Of a stretch of DNA of 52,702 nt, positions 44,243 to 52,352 are shown in pieces. Both the position numbers and the translations under genes were made by a program. Source of the stretch: Bacteroidia bacterium (lineage in GTDB: Bacteria; Bacteroidota; Bacteroidia; Flavobacteriales_D; Sanyastnellaceae); contig JAUICJ010000020.1 of assembly GCA_030427925.1 (NCBI GenBank), forward strand, positions 1 to 52,702, in the 5' to 3' direction. Below the pieces are notes generated by a model. The model made no database searches and had not been told where the DNA came from. It saw only the letters and a list, made by a program, of their open reading frames with translations. Position 1 is the first letter of the stretch; the number at the start of each line of letters is the position of its first letter.

Positions 44243-45298
44243 ATGGAATTTTTCGAAGTCATTTTCCTGGGTAATCCGCTGCGCGAGTGGGGGGTGGCCT
44301 TGGTTTGGCTCCTCGGCGGCGTGGTCGTGGGGCGCCTCGTTTACCGCTGGTTTTCCCGCCGTTTGAAGCGTTTGGCGGCGCGCACGTCTTCGGAGGTGGA
44401 CGATTTGATCGTGGACCAAATCGAGGAGCCCATCGCCCTGGCGGTCGTGCTGCTCGGCGCTTGGTTCGGCTACGACCACCTTCGTTTCGGCGAGGGCGTC
44501 GACACGTTCATGGAGCACGTCTTCAGCATCGCGGTGGCCCTCGACGTGACGTGGCTTGCGGCCCGGCTCATCGATTCCCTGGTCGGCAACTTCCTCGCCC
44601 GGGTGACCGAGCGGTCCGAATCGAAGATGGTAGGTCAGGTCACGCCCATTTTGCAGAAGACGCTCCGGGCCACGATTTGGGTCCTGGGCACCATCATGGC
44701 CTTGAACAACGCGGGCTACGATGTGGGCGCCTTGTTGGCGGGGGTCGGCATCGGCGGCCTCGCCATGGCGATGGCGGCGAAGGATTTCGTGGCCAACATC
44801 TTCGGCGGCATCACCGTCTTCGTCGACAAGCCCTTCGTGGTCGGCGACCGCGTCCAGGTGGCGGGCATCGACGGCACAGTCCTCGAAATCGGCATCCGCA
44901 GCACGCGCATCAAAACCCTGGCCGGTCGGATGGTGACCATCCCGAACCACAAATTCACAGACGGCGTCGTGGAGAACGTTACGGCGGAGCCGGCGCGCAA
45001 GGTGCGGGTGGATTTGGGCCTTACCTACGACACCACCCCGGAGCGGATCGAACTCGCGTTGAGCATCCTGGAGGAGATCATCGTGGCGCATGTGGGCACC
45101 CAGGACAACACCACCGTTTGGTTCAGCGGCTTCGGCGATTTCAGCCTCAACGTGAGTGCGGTGTATTTCGTCCTGAAGGAAGCGGATGTGACGCTGACGC
45201 CGAGCGCCATCAACCTGGAGATTCTGAAGCGGTTCAACGCCGAAGGCCTCGAATTCGCCTTCCCCACGCAGACGGTGCTCGTGCAGCAGCCCAATTGA
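44243..45298 (+). CDS. MscS-family mechanosensitive ion channel
   Basis: A 351-residue inner-membrane channel releasing solutes under hypo-osmotic shock. There are about four helices, with the pore helix GVGIGGLAMAMAAKDFVANIFGGITVFVDKPF, in which the Gly/Ala packing of TM3 is kept, then the beta domain (VGDRVQVAGIDGTVLEIGIRSTRIKT) and the alpha/beta C-terminal part. I set the start at ATG 44243, just after the divergent promoter; the frame is open much further upstream, but that is a shadow of purK. Confidence 0.93.
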   Translation: MEFFEVIFLGNPLREWGVALVWLLGGVVVGRLVYRWFSRRLKRLAARTSSEVDDLIVDQIEEPIALAVVLLGAWFGYDHLRFGEGVDTFMEHVFSIAVALDVTWLAARLIDSLVGNFLARVTERSESKMVGQVTPILQKTLRATIWVLGTIMALNNAGYDVGALLAGVGIGGLAMAMAAKDFVANIFGGITVFVDKPFVVGDRVQVAGIDGTVLEIGIRSTRIKTLAGRMVTIPNHKFTDGVVENVTAEPARKVRVDLGLTYDTTPERIELALSILEEIIVAHVGTQDNTTVWFSGFGDFSLNVSAVYFVLKEADVTLTPSAINLEILKRFNAEGLEFAFPTQTVLVQQPN

Positions 45299-45303
45299 TC
45301 GAT

Positions 45304-45569
45304 CCGCTGGGATTGAAATCCCCAAATTAGACCAGCCATCGCCTGCGCAGCAGGACGAAGCTGGCGCGGTGCCATGTCGGGGGCTCGTGTGGTTTTTTTT
45401 CGCGCCGCTGGATTTGAAATCGCCAAATTCGCGGGGTGTCGGCCCGAAAAGTGGGGATTTCAATTTGAGCGGTGCGAATTTTCTCGTCGTCAGGTCAATT
45501 TTTGCCCCGTTTATGCGAAATCCCCAATCCCGGTCCGAAAAGTGGGGATTTCAATCCGAGCGGTGCGCA
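45304..45569. repeat. Cluster of five short inverted/direct repeats (about 25 bases each)
   Basis: The gene-free 314 bases between mscS and the next gene (45299-45612) hold five copies of a motif with core GGGGATTTCAATCC and flank GAGCGG/CAGCGG. Copies lie at 45304-45328 (minus), 45405-45429 (minus; 22 of 25 bases as the first), 45444-45478 (plus), 45515-45533 (minus, partial) and 45535-45569 (plus). The two long plus copies share about 32 of 35 bases. GAAATCCCC (45517-45525) and GGGGATTTC (45544-45552) form a perfect nine-base inverted pair, so strong hairpins are expected. No open frame here looks real. It resembles REP/MITE-like intergenic elements rather than CRISPR. Confidence 0.8.
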
Positions 45570-45612
45570 CGACATCGACCGCAAAAGGGAATATCTTGGG
45601 CGGGTCAAACCT

Positions 45613-46377
45613 ATGCATTTCGCCATGCGTTACGATGTGATCATACACCAGGACGAGCCGCGGTACTGGGCGATGGTGGGGGCCACGGTGGTCGGAGGGC
45701 TGCTGTTCGTCAAGGTGTTGGACCGGTTGGATGCGGAGCAGCGGGAGCGGCTGTTGCCGCGTTTGGGCTGGCTGCTCATCGCATTCAATTTGTTGTTGCC
45801 CGTCTACGCGACAGTGCATCCGGAGCAGCAGTTTACGTTGCACCGGTCGTTGCCCTTGCACTTTTGTGGGTTGAATTTTGTGTTGGTGGCGTTGAATTGC
45901 TTTTGGCGCAACACGTGGGTGTACACGTTTTCTGCCTTCCTCGGGACCATCGGGGGCCTGCATTCGTTCATCACGCCGCAGTTGACGGTCGGCGATGCGC
46001 CCATCGTGCTGGTGGATTATTGCATTCGCCACGGCTTCATCATCTTCATGCCCATCGTGATGACGCGGCATTTTGGGATGCGGTTTCCTAGGATGGGGTG
46101 GCTGAAGACGTATGGGATGGCCGCGGTGGTGTCGACGTTGATGGCGGGGGTGAATTGGGGGTTGAATACGTACTGGCCTGTGCCGGCGCACCAAGTGGCG
46201 AATTACATGTACATGTGGGAGCCGCCGAAAGTGGACAACCCGCTGGTGCGGGCGGATTGGGGATGGCCGGGGTATTTGGCGCCGTTGCACGTGGCGTTGA
46301 TTGCGCATTTGGTGGTGGTCAATGCGATTTATCGGTGGGCCGAAGGCCGGCGGGTGGTGGGGGTGATGGAGAGTTAA
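45613..46377 (+). CDS. TIGR02206/YwaF-like integral membrane protein
   Basis: A 254-residue protein with about seven helices. The block HRSLPLHFCGLNFVLVALN, followed by FLGTIGGLHSFITPQL and HGFIIFMPIVM, is the signature of the TIGR02206 (YwaF) family of unknown function. I set the start at ATG 45613, where the conserved part begins; the open frame runs back through the repeat cluster, but that part has no protein-like character. It is the only gene between the repeats and thyA. Confidence 0.8.
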   Translation: MHFAMRYDVIIHQDEPRYWAMVGATVVGGLLFVKVLDRLDAEQRERLLPRLGWLLIAFNLLLPVYATVHPEQQFTLHRSLPLHFCGLNFVLVALNCFWRNTWVYTFSAFLGTIGGLHSFITPQLTVGDAPIVLVDYCIRHGFIIFMPIVMTRHFGMRFPRMGWLKTYGMAAVVSTLMAGVNWGLNTYWPVPAHQVANYMYMWEPPKVDNPLVRADWGWPGYLAPLHVALIAHLVVVNAIYRWAEGRRVVGVMES

Positions 46378-46390
46378 GGGCCGGGTGGCC

Positions 46391-46398
46391 TATTTTTG
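46391..46398 (+). promoter_or_regulatory. -7 promoter box of thyA-folA
   Basis: TATTTTTG is an exact TAnnTTTG match ending six bases before the ATG, in the 27-base gap after the YwaF-like gene. No TTG -33 element is evident. Confidence 0.55.
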
Positions 46399-46404
46399 GG
46401 CCCA

Positions 46405-47199
46405 ATGCGCGCCTACCACGACCTCCTGAACCACCTGCTCACCCACGGCGTGAAGCGGGAAGATCGCACCGGCACCGGCACCCTCGGCTGCTTCGGCTAC
46501 CAAATGCGCTTCGACCTGAGCGAGGGTTTCCCCGTGCTCACGACGAAGAAGCTGCACCTGCGCAGCATCATCCACGAGTTGCTGTGGTTCCTGCAAGGGG
46601 ACACGAACATCGCGTACCTGAAGGAGAACGGGGTGCGGATTTGGGACGAGTGGGCGGACGAAAATGGCGATCTCGGGCCGGTCTATGGCTACCAGTGGCG
46701 CAGCTGGCCCAACCCCGATGGCTCGCACACGGACCAAATCGCCAAGCTGCTCGACGGCCTGCGCAACAACCCGTACTCCCGTCGCCACGTCGTGAGCGCA
46801 TGGAACCCGAGTTTCATCGACGAGATGGCGTTGCCGCCGTGCCATTGTTTGTTCCAGTTTCACGTGGCGGAAGGCCGGCTGAATTGCCAGCTCTACCAGC
46901 GTTCAGCGGATACGTTCCTGGGCGTTCCGTTCAACATTGCGTCGTATGCGCTGCTGACGATGATGGTCGCGCAGGTGGTGGGATTGGAGCCGGGGGAGTT
47001 CGTTCACACCTTCGGGGACGTCCATTTGTACTTGAATCACGTGGACCAAGCCCGAGAACAGCTGACCCGCGAGCCCTACCCCTTGCCGAAAATGCGCATC
47101 AACCCCGACGTCACCGACCTGTTCGCCTTCCGGTACGAGGACTTCGAGCTGGTCGACTACGTGGCGCATCCGCACATTAAAGCTGAAGTGAGCGTCTGA
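46405..47199 (+). CDS. thyA: Thymidylate synthase
   Basis: A 264-residue enzyme, exactly the length of the E. coli protein, making dTMP from dUMP with methylene-tetrahydrofolate. The catalytic cysteine is C146 in [20 protein letters not shown] at the N terminus, [28 protein letters not shown] and [12 protein letters not shown] are all conserved. I chose ATG 46405 over a TTG nine bases earlier because the latter lies inside the promoter box. TGATG overlap with folA: the dihydrofolate made here is recycled by the next gene's product. Confidence 0.98.
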   Translation: MRAYHDLLNHLLTHGVKREDRTGTGTLGCFGYQMRFDLSEGFPVLTTKKLHLRSIIHELLWFLQGDTNIAYLKENGVRIWDEWADENGDLGPVYGYQWRSWPNPDGSHTDQIAKLLDGLRNNPYSRRHVVSAWNPSFIDEMALPPCHCLFQFHVAEGRLNCQLYQRSADTFLGVPFNIASYALLTMMVAQVVGLEPGEFVHTFGDVHLYLNHVDQAREQLTREPYPLPKMRINPDVTDLFAFRYEDFELVDYVAHPHIKAEVSV

Positions 47200-47708
47200 T
47201 GCGGGTCACGAGCATTGCGGCGGTGGCGACGAATGGCGTCATCGGGAAGGACAACGACCTCGTCTGGCGCCTGCGGGACGACATGCGGTTCTTCATGGAC
47301 ACGACGAAGGGTCACCACGTCATCATGGGGCGGCGCAATTTCGAATCCATTCCCGCGAAGTACCGGCCGCTGGCGGATCGGCCGAACATCGTCATTTCGC
47401 GGAACCCGGACTATGCAGCACCGGGAGCCACCGTGGTGGCCTCGTTGGAGGCGGCCTTGGAGGTGGCGCGGAACGCGGGAGAAGTAGAGGCGTTCATCAT
47501 CGGGGGAGGCCAAATCTACCAACTCGCCCTGGAGGCCGGCGCCGTGGACCGGCAATTGTTGACGCACGTGCAAGCGGAGCCAGAGGGGGACGCGTTTTAC
47601 CCGGCGTTCGAGGAATCGGATTGGATTGCGGAGCGGATTGGGGGGCAAGAGGCAGATGAGCGGAATGAGCACGGGTTTGAGATTTGGGCTTACACGCGCC
47701 GGCGTTAA
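47199..47708 (+). CDS. folA: Dihydrofolate reductase
   Basis: A 169-residue NADPH-dependent enzyme that regenerates tetrahydrofolate after thymidylate synthase. IAAVATNGVIGKDNDLVWRLRDDM covers the substrate-binding loop and the acidic residue; HHVIMGRRNFESIP and EAFIIGGGQIYQLAL follow. It is coupled to thyA by a one-base stop/start overlap, the standard arrangement for this pair. Confidence 0.97.
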   Translation: MRVTSIAAVATNGVIGKDNDLVWRLRDDMRFFMDTTKGHHVIMGRRNFESIPAKYRPLADRPNIVISRNPDYAAPGATVVASLEAALEVARNAGEVEAFIIGGGQIYQLALEAGAVDRQLLTHVQAEPEGDAFYPAFEESDWIAERIGGQEADERNEHGFEIWAYTRRR

Positions 47709-47717
47709 CTTGGCATC

Positions 47718-48287
47718 ATGGACGACATCTTACGGGGGATTCAGCACATCCTGGACTGGCGCGGTTACGATCACATGTTGTACTTGCTGGCGCTCGCGGC
47801 GTGGGCCGACTGGAAGGGGGCGGGGCGGCTCGTGTTGCTTGCCACGGCGTTTACGGTGGGGCACAGCGTGACGCTGTTTTTAGCGGGCATGGACTGGGTG
47901 CGGCCGAACAGCGCATGGATTGAGTTCCTGATTCCGGTGAGCATTGTGGTCACGGCGCTTTTGAATTTGCGGCGCTCGGCGGCGAAGGGGCAGGGGTACC
48001 GGCCGGGCAAGTGGTTGTACCTCGTGACCGTTGCGTTCGGGCTCATTCACGGCCTCGGGTTCTCGTCGTTTTTCCGGATCACGCGGGATCCGGGGGAGGG
48101 GATCGTGATGCCCTTGCTGCGGTTCAACTTGGGCGTGGAAATCGGCCAACTGGCCTTCTTGTTGACGTTTCTTGCCGTTGCATCGCTGCTCCGCGCGTTG
48201 GGCGTCACGCAGCGCGAGCAACAGGTCTTCGTTTGTGCGGGGACGTTTGCGGTCGCGCTCATGATGGCGCTGGAGCGGATGCCGTAA
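47718..48287 (+). CDS. HupE/UreJ-family membrane protein
   Basis: A 189-residue inner-membrane protein with about six helices. TAFTVGHSVTLFLA and the later FGLIHGLGFSSFF are the paired His motifs of the HupE/UreJ family, whose best-known members carry nickel or cobalt for hydrogenase and urease. Neither enzyme is in the window. It begins ten bases after folA with TAACTTG just before it, a truncated -7-like box. The next gene (yidD) starts ten bases downstream, and a His-rich lipoprotein follows, which fits a metal role. Confidence 0.82.
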   Translation: MDDILRGIQHILDWRGYDHMLYLLALAAWADWKGAGRLVLLATAFTVGHSVTLFLAGMDWVRPNSAWIEFLIPVSIVVTALLNLRRSAAKGQGYRPGKWLYLVTVAFGLIHGLGFSSFFRITRDPGEGIVMPLLRFNLGVEIGQLAFLLTFLAVASLLRALGVTQREQQVFVCAGTFAVALMMALERMP

Positions 48288-48292
48288 TTTTA
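48285..48292 (+). promoter_or_regulatory. -7 promoter box of yidD, overlapping the upstream stop codon
   Basis: TAATTTTA matches TAnnTTTG except for its last base and ends four bases before the yidD ATG. Its first three bases are the TAA stop of the HupE-like gene, the same arrangement as at fcl. Confidence 0.4.
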
Positions 48293-48296
48293 GGCC

Positions 48297-48539
48297 ATGC
48301 GCCATGCGTTCATTGCCCTTGTGCGGGCTTACCAAATCCTCTTGAGTCCCCTTCTCGGGTCCAATTGCCGCTTTCATCCGACGTGTTCGGCCTACAGCAT
48401 CGAGGCGTTTCGGGTGCACGGGGCGTGGCGGGGTTTGGCCTTGTCGGCAAAGCGCATCAGCAAATGCCACCCCTGGGGGGACAGCGGCTTCGACCCCGTT
48501 CCTCCGAAAGATCCATCCACGAAAACACAGAATCCATGA
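48297..48539 (+). CDS. yidD: Membrane protein insertion efficiency factor YidD
   Basis: An 80-residue protein with an amphipathic N-terminal helix and the family core [23 protein letters not shown] and [15 protein letters not shown], containing the three conserved cysteines. YidD helps the YidC insertase at the inner membrane and normally lies in the rpmH-rnpA-yidD-yidC cluster; here it is about 35 kb from rpmH. Its stop overlaps the next ATG (ATGA), so it is coupled to the His-rich lipoprotein gene. Confidence 0.95.
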   Translation: MRHAFIALVRAYQILLSPLLGSNCRFHPTCSAYSIEAFRVHGAWRGLALSAKRISKCHPWGDSGFDPVPPKDPSTKTQNP

Positions 48540-49018
48540 AATCGTTCCTCCTTGCGGCTGCTGCGGCAGTCCTGATGCTCGCTGCGGGATGCGGCGAAGA
48601 GCAATCGGCCACCTTGAAGGAGGCCATTTCCGTTCACGATGAAGTGGTGCGCTTATCGAATGAATTGCACGAGTCCCTGGTGGCTGAGTTGGGGGAGAAG
48701 GCGGATGAAATCCAAGCGGCTTTCGCGGAAGGAGATACGGCGCTGGCTCGGCAACTTCAACGGCTCGAGGCAGAGTTGAGCGCCCTGGACATGCGGTTTC
48801 ACGAGGTGTCGGAGGCGGTGGTGGAGGTGCCGGGTCATGCGCACGATTGCGGGCACGACCACGAACATGGGCACGACCACGACCATGCCCATGATCACAG
48901 CGCCTCCAGTTTGGAAGGGATGAGCGATGAGGCCATTTTGGAGATCCAGCAAGCGTTGAAGGAGAGCATGGAGGCCATTCGTGCCGAGCTCAAGGCGCTG
49001 GAAGGGTCGGCTGAATGA
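48536..49018 (+). CDS. His-rich coiled-coil lipoprotein, putative metal binder
   Basis: A 160-residue lipoprotein (lipobox MLAAGC) with a helical, probably coiled-coil part (about residues 24-95, [19 protein letters not shown]), then an extremely His/Asp-rich run (about 100-122: [19 protein letters not shown]) and a second helix (about 127-158). The His/Asp run is a likely zinc, nickel or copper binding site. A family of flavobacterial lipoproteins starting with HDEVM-like helices resembles the first part. ATGA overlaps on both sides couple it to yidD and to the beta-propeller gene. The function is unknown. Confidence 0.75.
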   Translation: MKSFLLAAAAAVLMLAAGCGEEQSATLKEAISVHDEVVRLSNELHESLVAELGEKADEIQAAFAEGDTALARQLQRLEAELSALDMRFHEVSEAVVEVPGHAHDCGHDHEHGHDHDHAHDHSASSLEGMSDEAILEIQQALKESMEAIRAELKALEGSAE

Positions 49019-50304
49019 GGGGCCTGCTCATTTGTTTGGCGTGTGGCCTCTTCGCGGGGGTTGCGGCTCAAGGACCTGCGAACGTGGAGATTCATCGGTA
49101 CGCCGGAATGGGCTACGCGCCGTGCGAACCTTCCATTGCAATCAGCCCCGCGAATCCCCAGCGCATCGTCGCTGGATCCATCCTCGATAACGTGTACTGG
49201 AGTGAAGACGGTGGGGCCTCGTGGACGTTGGATCGGCTGACGTCGCCCCATGGGGTGTTCGGCGACCCGTGCGTGGTGGCGAGTCCTTCGGGCGATTTTT
49301 ATTACCTGCACCTCAGCGATCCTTCAGGCCGCGGTTGGTCGGATGCGGGGCTGTTGGACCGCATCGTTTGCCAGCGCTCGAAGGACGGTGGGCAGTCCTG
49401 GTCGCGCGGGAGTTTCATGGGACTGAACGGCGCGAAGGACCAGGACAAGGAATGGGCGGATGTGACGCTGGACGGCAAAGGCATCGCGGCGTGTTGGACG
49501 CAATTTGATCGGTACGGCAGCACGGCGGATCAGGACAGTTCCGTCATCTTGTGTTCGACTTCCAACCGCAAGGCGCGGCGGTGGTCAAAGCCGGTCCGCG
49601 TCAGCGCGGTTGCGGGGGACTGCGAGGACAGCGATGAGACGGTTGAGGGCGCGGTGCCGGCCTATGGGCCGGATGGGGCGTTGAACGTGGTGTGGGCGCG
49701 GGGTGAGCAGCTTTGGTTCAACCGTTCGGAGAACGGAGGGCGGCGGTGGTTGGAGTCGGAGCGGGCCGTAGCGGACATCGTGGGGGGCTGGGATCGGGAG
49801 GTGCCGGGCATTGGAAGGGCCAATGGCATGCCGGTTACGGATGTGGATTGCAGCGAGGGACCCCATCGCGGGCGGATTTACGTCAACTGGACGGATTTGC
49901 GTTCGGGCGACAGCGACGTGTTCCTGTGTTATTCCGACGACGCGGGCCGCACGTGGTCGGATGCGGTGCGGGTGAATGAGGACGATACCGCGACGGACCA
50001 GTTTTTTACGTGGATGGCCGTGGATGCGGTTACGGGAGGGGTGCACATCGTTTATTATGACCGGAGCGGAAACGTTTCCGTGGGTGACGTGGCCACCGAG
50101 GTCGTGGTGGCCAGTTCGTGGGACGGCGGGGTCACGTGGGAGCACGTCGTGGCGAGCGAGTCGGCTTTCGTCCCGGGTCAAGCCTCGTTTTTCGGGGACT
50201 ACAACAACATTTCCGCACACGGAGGGGTGGTGCGTCCGATTTGGACGCGGGAAGACCGGGGCGTGCTGAGCATTTGGACGGCGCTGTTGGATTTCGCGCC
50301 GTGA
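49015..50304 (+). CDS. Exported BNR-repeat (sialidase-fold) beta-propeller protein
   Basis: A 429-residue protein with a signal peptide (about residues 1-18, ending GVAAQ) and at least four Asp-box (SxDxGxxW) repeats: YWSEDGGASWTL, RSKDGGQSWSR, CYSDDAGRTWSD and SSWDGGVTWEH, plus a weaker NRSENGGRRW. The fold is that of sialidases, but the catalytic arginine triad and Tyr/Glu pair cannot be assigned, so it may be a glycan-binding or structural propeller. It overlaps the lipoprotein gene (ATGA) and converges with the HIT gene with three bases between. Confidence 0.8.
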   Translation: MRGLLICLACGLFAGVAAQGPANVEIHRYAGMGYAPCEPSIAISPANPQRIVAGSILDNVYWSEDGGASWTLDRLTSPHGVFGDPCVVASPSGDFYYLHLSDPSGRGWSDAGLLDRIVCQRSKDGGQSWSRGSFMGLNGAKDQDKEWADVTLDGKGIAACWTQFDRYGSTADQDSSVILCSTSNRKARRWSKPVRVSAVAGDCEDSDETVEGAVPAYGPDGALNVVWARGEQLWFNRSENGGRRWLESERAVADIVGGWDREVPGIGRANGMPVTDVDCSEGPHRGRIYVNWTDLRSGDSDVFLCYSDDAGRTWSDAVRVNEDDTATDQFFTWMAVDAVTGGVHIVYYDRSGNVSVGDVATEVVVASSWDGGVTWEHVVASESAFVPGQASFFGDYNNISAHGGVVRPIWTREDRGVLSIWTALLDFAP

Positions 50305-50307
50305 GGA

Positions 50308-50697
50308 TCAGGCTTGGCGGATGCGTTCCGCGATTTCGGCCAGTTCCTCGGGGCTGATTTCGAGCTTGGGGCGCTCGAAGTTCATGTCCCCGACGGCGTT
50401 CAGGGGGATGAGGTGAACGTGGGCGTGGGGCACTTCAAGGCCGATGATGGAAACGCCGATGCGCTTGCAGGGGATGGCGCGCTGGATTTGGCCTGCGACT
50501 TGTTGCGCAAAGGCATTGATTTCCGCGAGCGTTGTGGCATCGAGGTCAAAGAAGTAATCGACCTCCTGCTTCGGGATGACGAGCGTGTGGCCCTTCACCA
50601 GCGGAAACACGTCGAGGAAGGCCAAAAACCGTTCGTTCTCCGCCACCTTGTGGCACGGAATTTCTCCAGCGACGATGCGGCTGAAAATGGACGGCAT
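50308..50697 (-). CDS. HIT-family nucleotide hydrolase/transferase
   Basis: A 129-residue protein with the histidine triad PHAHVHLIPL, the hallmark of the family, and the N-terminal SIFSRIVAGEIPCHKVAENERFLAFLD typical of Hint-like members, which split AMP-lysine or similar nucleotide conjugates. ATG 50697 overlaps the greA stop (TGATG). A greA-HIT pairing is common in Bacteroidota. Confidence 0.94.
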   Translation of the reverse strand: MPSIFSRIVAGEIPCHKVAENERFLAFLDVFPLVKGHTLVIPKQEVDYFFDLDATTLAEINAFAQQVAGQIQRAIPCKRIGVSIIGLEVPHAHVHLIPLNAVGDMNFERPKLEISPEELAEIAERIRQA

Positions 50698-51170
50698 CAC
50701 CGGGTGATTTCGAGGACCTCGAAGGGGATGAGGCCTGCGGGTACCTGGACTTCGGCCACGTCGCCGACGGCCTTGCCGAGCAGCCCTCGTCCGATGGGGC
50801 TCTCCACGGAAATTTTCTTCTCCGCGAGGTTGGCTTCGTTCTCGGCAACGAGGGTGTAAGTCACTTCGGCGTTGTTCTTTTGGTTGCGCAGTTTGACCGT
50901 GCTGAGGATGTAGACCTTCGTGTTGTCGATGAGTGAATCGTCCACGAGCCGTGCGTTCGCGAGGGTGTTTTCGAGTTTCACCAAACGCGCTTCCATCATG
51001 CCCTGCGCTTCCTTCGCCGCATCGTATTCTGCGTTTTCGCTGAGGTCCCCTTTGTCTCGGGCTTCTGCGATTTGTTGCGAAATGCGGGGACGCTCCACCG
51101 TTTTCAAGTGGTGAATTTCGTCCTTGAGTTTTTGCAGCCCTTCGGGCGTGAAGTATGAAAAGTTCGACAT
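50697..51170 (-). CDS. greA: Transcription elongation factor GreA
   Basis: A 157-residue protein that rescues backtracked RNA polymerase by stimulating transcript cleavage. The N-terminal coiled coil shows the acidic tip ARDKGDLSENAEYDAAKEAQ (D and E residues that reach the polymerase active site), and the C-terminal domain has SPIGRGLLGKAVGD. Full length, normal start. It lies downstream of a bidirectional terminator and is followed by the HIT gene. Confidence 0.97.
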   Translation of the reverse strand: MSNFSYFTPEGLQKLKDEIHHLKTVERPRISQQIAEARDKGDLSENAEYDAAKEAQGMMEARLVKLENTLANARLVDDSLIDNTKVYILSTVKLRNQKNNAEVTYTLVAENEANLAEKKISVESPIGRGLLGKAVGDVAEVQVPAGLIPFEVLEITR

Positions 51171-51212
51171 GGTATGGCGGGTTTCATTACATGAAGGTGG
51201 ACTTCACGTAAA

Positions 51213-51245
51213 AAAGAGAAAACCCGCAACACGGGCTTTCTCTTT
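51213..51245. terminator. Bidirectional terminator between the PorV/PorQ gene and greA
   Basis: AAAGAGAAA and CCCG pair with CGGG and TTTCTCTTT around CAACA with one A-C mismatch. It ends the PorV/PorQ transcript. A smaller hairpin GCTCC/GCAAG/GGAGC (51272-51286) lies right after the PorV/PorQ stop. Confidence 0.8.
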
Positions 51246-51295
51246 CACTAAAGTAATCAATTTGAATCAAAGCTCCGCAAGGGAGCGGGGTTGCT

Positions 51296-52333
51296 TCACA
51301 ACGAGATGTGGAGTCCGATGCTGTGGTTGCCACCGAACGGATTCGTGGTGCGGTAACCGTAATCGAGTCCGATGCGGCCGCCGTCTTGTCCAGCAGGCAC
51401 GCTGACGGTCAAGCCTGCTGCGGGCCCCGTGTAAGCGGTGGTGATGGCTTCGGATCCGATGAGTCCTTGTTCCCACATGTAGCCTGCGCGCAGCGTCAAC
51501 GACTCTTTGTATTGGAATTCAAATCCCGCACCGAATTGGTCTTTCGTGAAGGAATTCGAGACGAACTGCCCCGTCAAGGTTCCCGTCACCTCCTCGAGGG
51601 AGACGACGTCGTAGCCAAAGCCGATGTTCACGAGGGAAGGCAATTCGTAGCGTTCAGCACGTTGGAGCACGGTCAAGCTGTTCGCGGATCCTTGCGGAGT
51701 GGCCGTCACCGTCAAACCATCGCCTGCGTAGCGCATGGGCGCGCCGACGTTGCGCAGGGCGATGCCGAAGGTCAACCGCTCGTCAATGGGGCTGATGTAC
51801 CGGATACCGGCATCAAACGCCACACCGCTTGCACGCACGTTGGAAATCGCTTCTCCGATGATGCGCACCGTCATCCCGCCGTAAATCGAATTCGAGAACG
51901 CTTTCGAGTACGAGACGCCGATGTTCGAGAAGGAGGGCGAGAACGTACCGATGCCGCCTTCGGGCAGGTCCACTGTCGTGATGTCGATGTCACCGAAGCC
52001 CATCGTCATGACCGTGATGCCGAGGACCGCTTCGCCACCCACCTTGGTTGCGAAGCCGACGCTGTTCACGGAAATGCCCGAGCCGCTCAAGTATTGCGTG
52101 TTCGCGAACGACAGTTCGTTCTTCTCGACGAAGGCCAACCCCGCGATGTTCAAAAAGCACGATTCCAGCCCCTGGACGGTGGCCATGTTGGTTCCGGCCA
52201 ACCCGTTGGACTGCGCCCACGGGTTGATGAGCAACTGCCCAGCACCAGCGGAGCCAGCGCGATCCGGATTGCCTGCCAGCGCCGTCGTTCCTGCAAGGAG
52301 CAGCGCGAAAAGTGGTAGGATTGCCTTGTTCAT
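51296..52333 (-). CDS. PorV/PorQ-family outer-membrane protein
   Basis: A 345-residue beta-barrel protein of the FadL-like type. The signal peptide (about residues 1-20, ending ALAG) is followed by GAGQLLINPWAQSNGLAGTNMATVQGLESCFLNIAGLAF, the opening seen in PorV/PorQ proteins of the type IX secretion system. It is shorter than the true PorV (about 390 residues), so I call it a family member only. It lies 19 bases after the gene for the large secreted protein, and is probably co-transcribed and co-functional with it. Confidence 0.82.
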   Translation of the reverse strand: MNKAILPLFALLLAGTTALAGNPDRAGSAGAGQLLINPWAQSNGLAGTNMATVQGLESCFLNIAGLAFVEKNELSFANTQYLSGSGISVNSVGFATKVGGEAVLGITVMTMGFGDIDITTVDLPEGGIGTFSPSFSNIGVSYSKAFSNSIYGGMTVRIIGEAISNVRASGVAFDAGIRYISPIDERLTFGIALRNVGAPMRYAGDGLTVTATPQGSANSLTVLQRAERYELPSLVNIGFGYDVVSLEEVTGTLTGQFVSNSFTKDQFGAGFEFQYKESLTLRAGYMWEQGLIGSEAITTAYTGPAAGLTVSVPAGQDGGRIGLDYGYRTTNPFGGNHSIGLHISL

Positions 52334-52352
52334 GATCGTTCAGGTTCTCTAA

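Noticed and set aside
45304-45569. Repeat cluster as a CRISPR array
   Set aside because: Copies alternate in orientation, spacing is irregular (from almost zero to about 75 bases), there are no equal-length spacers and no cas genes.
45374-45640. Short open frames through the repeat region as a small gene
   Set aside because: The translation simply follows the repeats, has no start context and no protein-like pattern.
49015-50304. Beta-propeller gene as an active sialidase
   Set aside because: Asp-boxes show the fold only; I cannot locate the arginine triad and the Tyr/Glu catalytic pair, so enzyme activity is not claimed.
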